From JBDKGH01 sp039798265 (GTDB lineage: Bacteria; Bacteroidota; Bacteroidia; Flavobacteriales_D; Sanyastnellaceae): a stretch of DNA of 16,265 bases. A program made the position numbers and the translations under genes. Position 1 is the first letter of the stretch. Each line of letters begins with the position of its first letter. The stretch is from the NCBI GenBank assembly GCA_039798265.1, contig JBDKGH010000131.1, forward strand, positions 1-16,265. Reading direction: 5' to 3'. Below are positions 14,597 through 16,265 of the stretch, in pieces. The notes under the pieces were generated by a model. It was not told the DNA's origin. It did not search any database and saw only the letters and a list, made by a program, of their open reading frames with translations.

Positions 14597-15594
14597 GAAG
14601 TCGCTTTTCCATATGGCTTGTGATGTTCGGAATGTTTCCGTTGATGGCCTTCGCGCAGGATGTCCATTTTTCGCAATTTGAAAGCGCGCCTTACAATCTT
14701 AATCCCGCTTATTGTGGTGATTTTGATGGAAGCTATCGTGTTATAGGCAATCAGCGAACCCAGTGGAGAAGCGTTACTACGCCTTATTCTACCTTTGCTA
14801 TGGGGGCAGATGCGCCATGGAAAAAAAGCGGCTTAGGCGTTTCGTTTATACACGACAAAGCCGGCGATTCGAGATTGACCTCTACGTATTTCAATTTGAT
14901 GTACGCTCGTCCGATGCAGTTGACCAATGCAAAAAACGTGACATTCATTCCTGCAATAGCATTGGGCATTACCAACATGAGTATTGATTATAGTCAGCTG
15001 CGCTATGACAGTCAATGGACAGGAATACTTTATGATCCAACTCAAAGTTCGGGTGAGCAATTTGCGCGAGACAGCAGAGCTTATCTCAACCTCCACATGG
15101 GAGCTAGGGCCATAAAAAAATGGGAGGGAGGTAAAGAGTTGAGTGTTGGCTTTTCATTCTATAACCTTTCTGCACCGAAACAAAGTTTTTTTGATGATGG
15201 TTATGTGAAGTTGGATTTACGAACAAACCTGCACGCCAACTATCGTTTTTATCTAAAACAAAATATTATACTCACCCCATCTATGTTGGTGATGGCGCAA
15301 GGCACTTATCGCGAGTGGGATTTGGGCGGTACGGGCGAGTATGTACTCGAGTCGAAAGAGTGGATGTACCGTTCGGTATTTGGCGGCATCTATTACCGCA
15401 CCAAAGACGCTGGTTTTCTAGTAGCCGGTATGCGATATGACCAGTGGAAAGTAGGATTGAGTTACGACATCAATACTTCAAATCTGCGTCCCGCATCAAA
15501 TGGACGCGGCGGACTAGAGGTGTCTGTGATTTATATAGCCCCACCAAAAGTAAAAGATCTTCCTGGGCGTAAGGTGTGCGGGGATTTTATCTAA
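14593..15594 (+). CDS. PorP/SprF-family type IX secretion system membrane protein
   Basis: The 333-residue product begins with a signal peptide (FPLMAFA, cleavage before Gln22) and the family hallmark DVHFSQFESAPYNLNPAYCG (23-42). Gly/aromatic-rich strands fit an outer-membrane barrel. The C-terminal part GRGGLEVSVIYIAP and the ending VCGDFI resemble the usual family end. By family knowledge, PorP is a T9SS component and SprF is needed for surface delivery of the type B cargo SprB; many paralogues sit beside their own type B cargo gene. Here the ATG overlaps the cargo stop codon by 4 nt (ATGA), so translation is probably coupled and this protein is likely the dedicated partner of the 1243-residue cargo. 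The frame is open back to 14542, but starts there lack a signal peptide. It is a paralogue rather than certainly the core PorP, so no gene symbol is given. Confidence 0.95.
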   Translation: MRSRFSIWLVMFGMFPLMAFAQDVHFSQFESAPYNLNPAYCGDFDGSYRVIGNQRTQWRSVTTPYSTFAMGADAPWKKSGLGVSFIHDKAGDSRLTSTYFNLMYARPMQLTNAKNVTFIPAIALGITNMSIDYSQLRYDSQWTGILYDPTQSSGEQFARDSRAYLNLHMGARAIKKWEGGKELSVGFSFYNLSAPKQSFFDDGYVKLDLRTNLHANYRFYLKQNIILTPSMLVMAQGTYREWDLGGTGEYVLESKEWMYRSVFGGIYYRTKDAGFLVAGMRYDQWKVGLSYDINTSNLRPASNGRGGLEVSVIYIAPPKVKDLPGRKVCGDFI

Positions 15595-15844
15595 ACACGA
15601 ATTAGTCTATCTTAATTGCTCTGCGAGCGACATTCTGTTTCATTTCGTTGAAAAAAGTTGTGTGAGGTGTAATCGTCAAATCTTTTCAAGACCTTGTTTT
15701 TGCTTAGTTGGTCTTTAAGTTCTAATCGTAGATTTATTCATATTGTTTTCGGCCAATTTTTTGTTTTCTAAAAAAAAATTAGGATTATTCAAAATATTTG
15801 TTTTCATTTGATCTGTTACAATGAAACTTATTTAATTCTATTAT
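15595..15844. other. AT-rich intergenic spacer
   Basis: No credible open frame is present in this 250-bp spacer. It holds a weak AT-only inverted repeat (AATTTTTT at 15755-15762 with AAAAAATT at 15773-15780) and promoter-like TTTG boxes (AATATTTG 15793-15800 and TTCATTTG 15803-15810) that could serve the gene starting at 15845. No strong terminator for the cargo/PorP operon is visible. Confidence 0.5.
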
Positions 15845-16102
15845 ATGAAATCTAATGTATTATTCCTTCTTTTAGTTTTTTCTTCTTTGAATACCGTTCT
15901 CGCTCAAACACTCGAGTGGAAATTGAATGGAAATACAGTAACAAGCGATTCCAAGCTAGGCACCAACAACGGTTATGACCTGATAATAGAAACGGGTAAT
16001 CTTGAACGATTTCGCGTTACCGACGCTGGTAATATCGGAATTGGACTAGCGTTTCCGGAGCATAAGTTGGATTTTATTATGTGCCATTTTTCCGCGACAT
16101 GA
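15845..16102 (+). CDS. Secreted protein N-terminus with tail-fibre-like repeat; frame broken
   Basis: The 85-residue frame starts with a signal peptide (SNVLFLLLVFSSLNTVLAQ, cleavage near residue 20). It continues with LEWKLNGNTVTSDSKLG, LGTNNGYDLIIETGN, LERFRVTDAGNIGIG and a PEHKLD motif. This pattern (N-x-x-L-x-I-x-T, then R-x-x-D/G-G-N-x-G-I-G, then P-x-x-K-L-D) is typical of the N-terminus of large secreted Bacteroidota proteins with tail-fibre-like sequence, in which KLDV is followed by several hundred more residues. Here the frame stops 10 residues after PEHKLD, the last part (FIMCHFSAT) looks non-native, and a convincing reading continues in another phase. It may be a frameshifted or deleted gene, or a genuine short secreted protein. 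The ATG at 15845 is the natural start. Confidence 0.55.
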   Translation: MKSNVLFLLLVFSSLNTVLAQTLEWKLNGNTVTSDSKLGTNNGYDLIIETGNLERFRVTDAGNIGIGLAFPEHKLDFIMCHFSAT

Positions 16103-16265
16103 GTTCTGCGGATAAAAATAATTGGGATTGGACTGAAATTGAAACGGAGTATACCTTTCGAGTGAGGTGGGCCCCCGTTTACAGGACATCTCATCGGGTG
16201 GTTTTAAGTTATTGGACACCCGAAGGATCGCAAGAGTTTTCTGCCTTTTATTTTGATTCTACGCC
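16099..16265 (+). CDS. Partial open frame, possible continuation of the broken secreted gene
   Basis: A second frame is open from 16066 to the right edge of the window, with an ATG at 16099 that overlaps the preceding stop codon as ATGA. The translation (MSSADKNNWDWTEIE, YTFRVRWAPVYRTSHR, VVLSYWTPEGSQEFSAFYFD) has a natural composition with alternating hydrophobic strands. No signal peptide follows the ATG, so a separate cytoplasmic protein is less likely than continuation of the secreted protein after a -1 frame change near 16070-16098. I recognise no family. The coordinates use the ATG; as a continuation the coding part would begin near 16072. Confidence 0.4.
   Translation, partial: MSSADKNNWDWTEIETEYTFRVRWAPVYRTSHRVVLSYWTPEGSQEFSAFYFDST

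Noticed and set aside
15755..15780. AT-rich inverted repeat as a terminator of the cargo/PorP operon
   Set aside because: The stem contains only A and T, the loop is 10 nt, no T-run follows and it is 160 nt beyond the stop codon.
16070..16082. Programmed -1 frameshift site
   Set aside because: GATTTTATTAT does not match the canonical X-XXY-YYZ slippery heptamer and no downstream pseudoknot is apparent, so it is kept only as a minor option under the frame-break finding.
15973..16194. 73-residue minus-strand frame at the right edge
   Set aside because: It lies opposite the secreted gene and its continuation, which have better protein character; it is Arg/Pro/Ile-rich, as a shadow would be.

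Overview
The window looks like chromosomal DNA of a member of the Bacteroidota, most likely the Flavobacteriia/Flavobacteriales. The evidence is: two kinds of type IX secretion (T9SS) C-terminal sorting domain (a type A tail at the left edge, and a type B gliding-motility-associated domain at the end of a 1243-residue protein); a PorP/SprF-family membrane protein overlapping the type B cargo gene; -7 promoter boxes resembling the Bacteroidota consensus TAnnTTTG; and few Shine-Dalgarno sequences. All genes read rightward except ribB.

Left part (1-5550), housekeeping. The end of a T9SS-secreted protein (3-158) is followed by a non-coding convergent spacer with a perfect 7-bp stem-loop and a degenerate 8-bp tandem repeat. 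On the minus strand is ribB, a RibBA-type protein whose GTP cyclohydrolase II half has lost its zinc cysteines. It diverges from argS (arginyl-tRNA synthetase) across a 102-bp promoter region. Then come an orphan NarL/LuxR-type response regulator with an altered acidic pocket, and ilvE (branched-chain aminotransferase), closed by a 14-bp-stem terminator.

Middle part (5590-10810), envelope and accessory genes. A secreted protein has a carboxypeptidase-regulatory-like domain and an uncharacterised beta-rich remainder. It is followed by a probable outer-membrane beta-barrel protein (DUF5723-like), a 70-residue two-helix membrane protein, a lipoprotein form of peptide methionine sulfoxide reductase A, and a polytopic GT87/DUF2029-like glycosyltransferase.

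Right part (10865-15594), a T9SS cargo/anchor pair. The cargo has a signal peptide, a DUF7948-like N-terminal domain, about seven SBBP-like propeller repeats, five tandem PKD/Ig-like modules and a type B sorting domain. Its stop codon overlaps the start of the PorP/SprF gene (ATGA), so the two are probably made together, with the PorP/SprF protein acting as the partner of the exported cargo.

Right edge (15595-16265). After an AT-rich 250-bp spacer, a secreted tail-fibre-like N-terminus (GNIGIG motif) runs into a stop, while a convincing coding frame continues in another phase to the edge of the window. This is either a frameshift or deletion junction, or two overlapping genes. I see no tRNA, rRNA, CRISPR array, transposase or phage gene. 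No clearly new multi-gene system is evident; the points most worth checking are the frame break, the degenerate RibA domain, the disulfide-patterned module array and the two uncharacterised envelope proteins.
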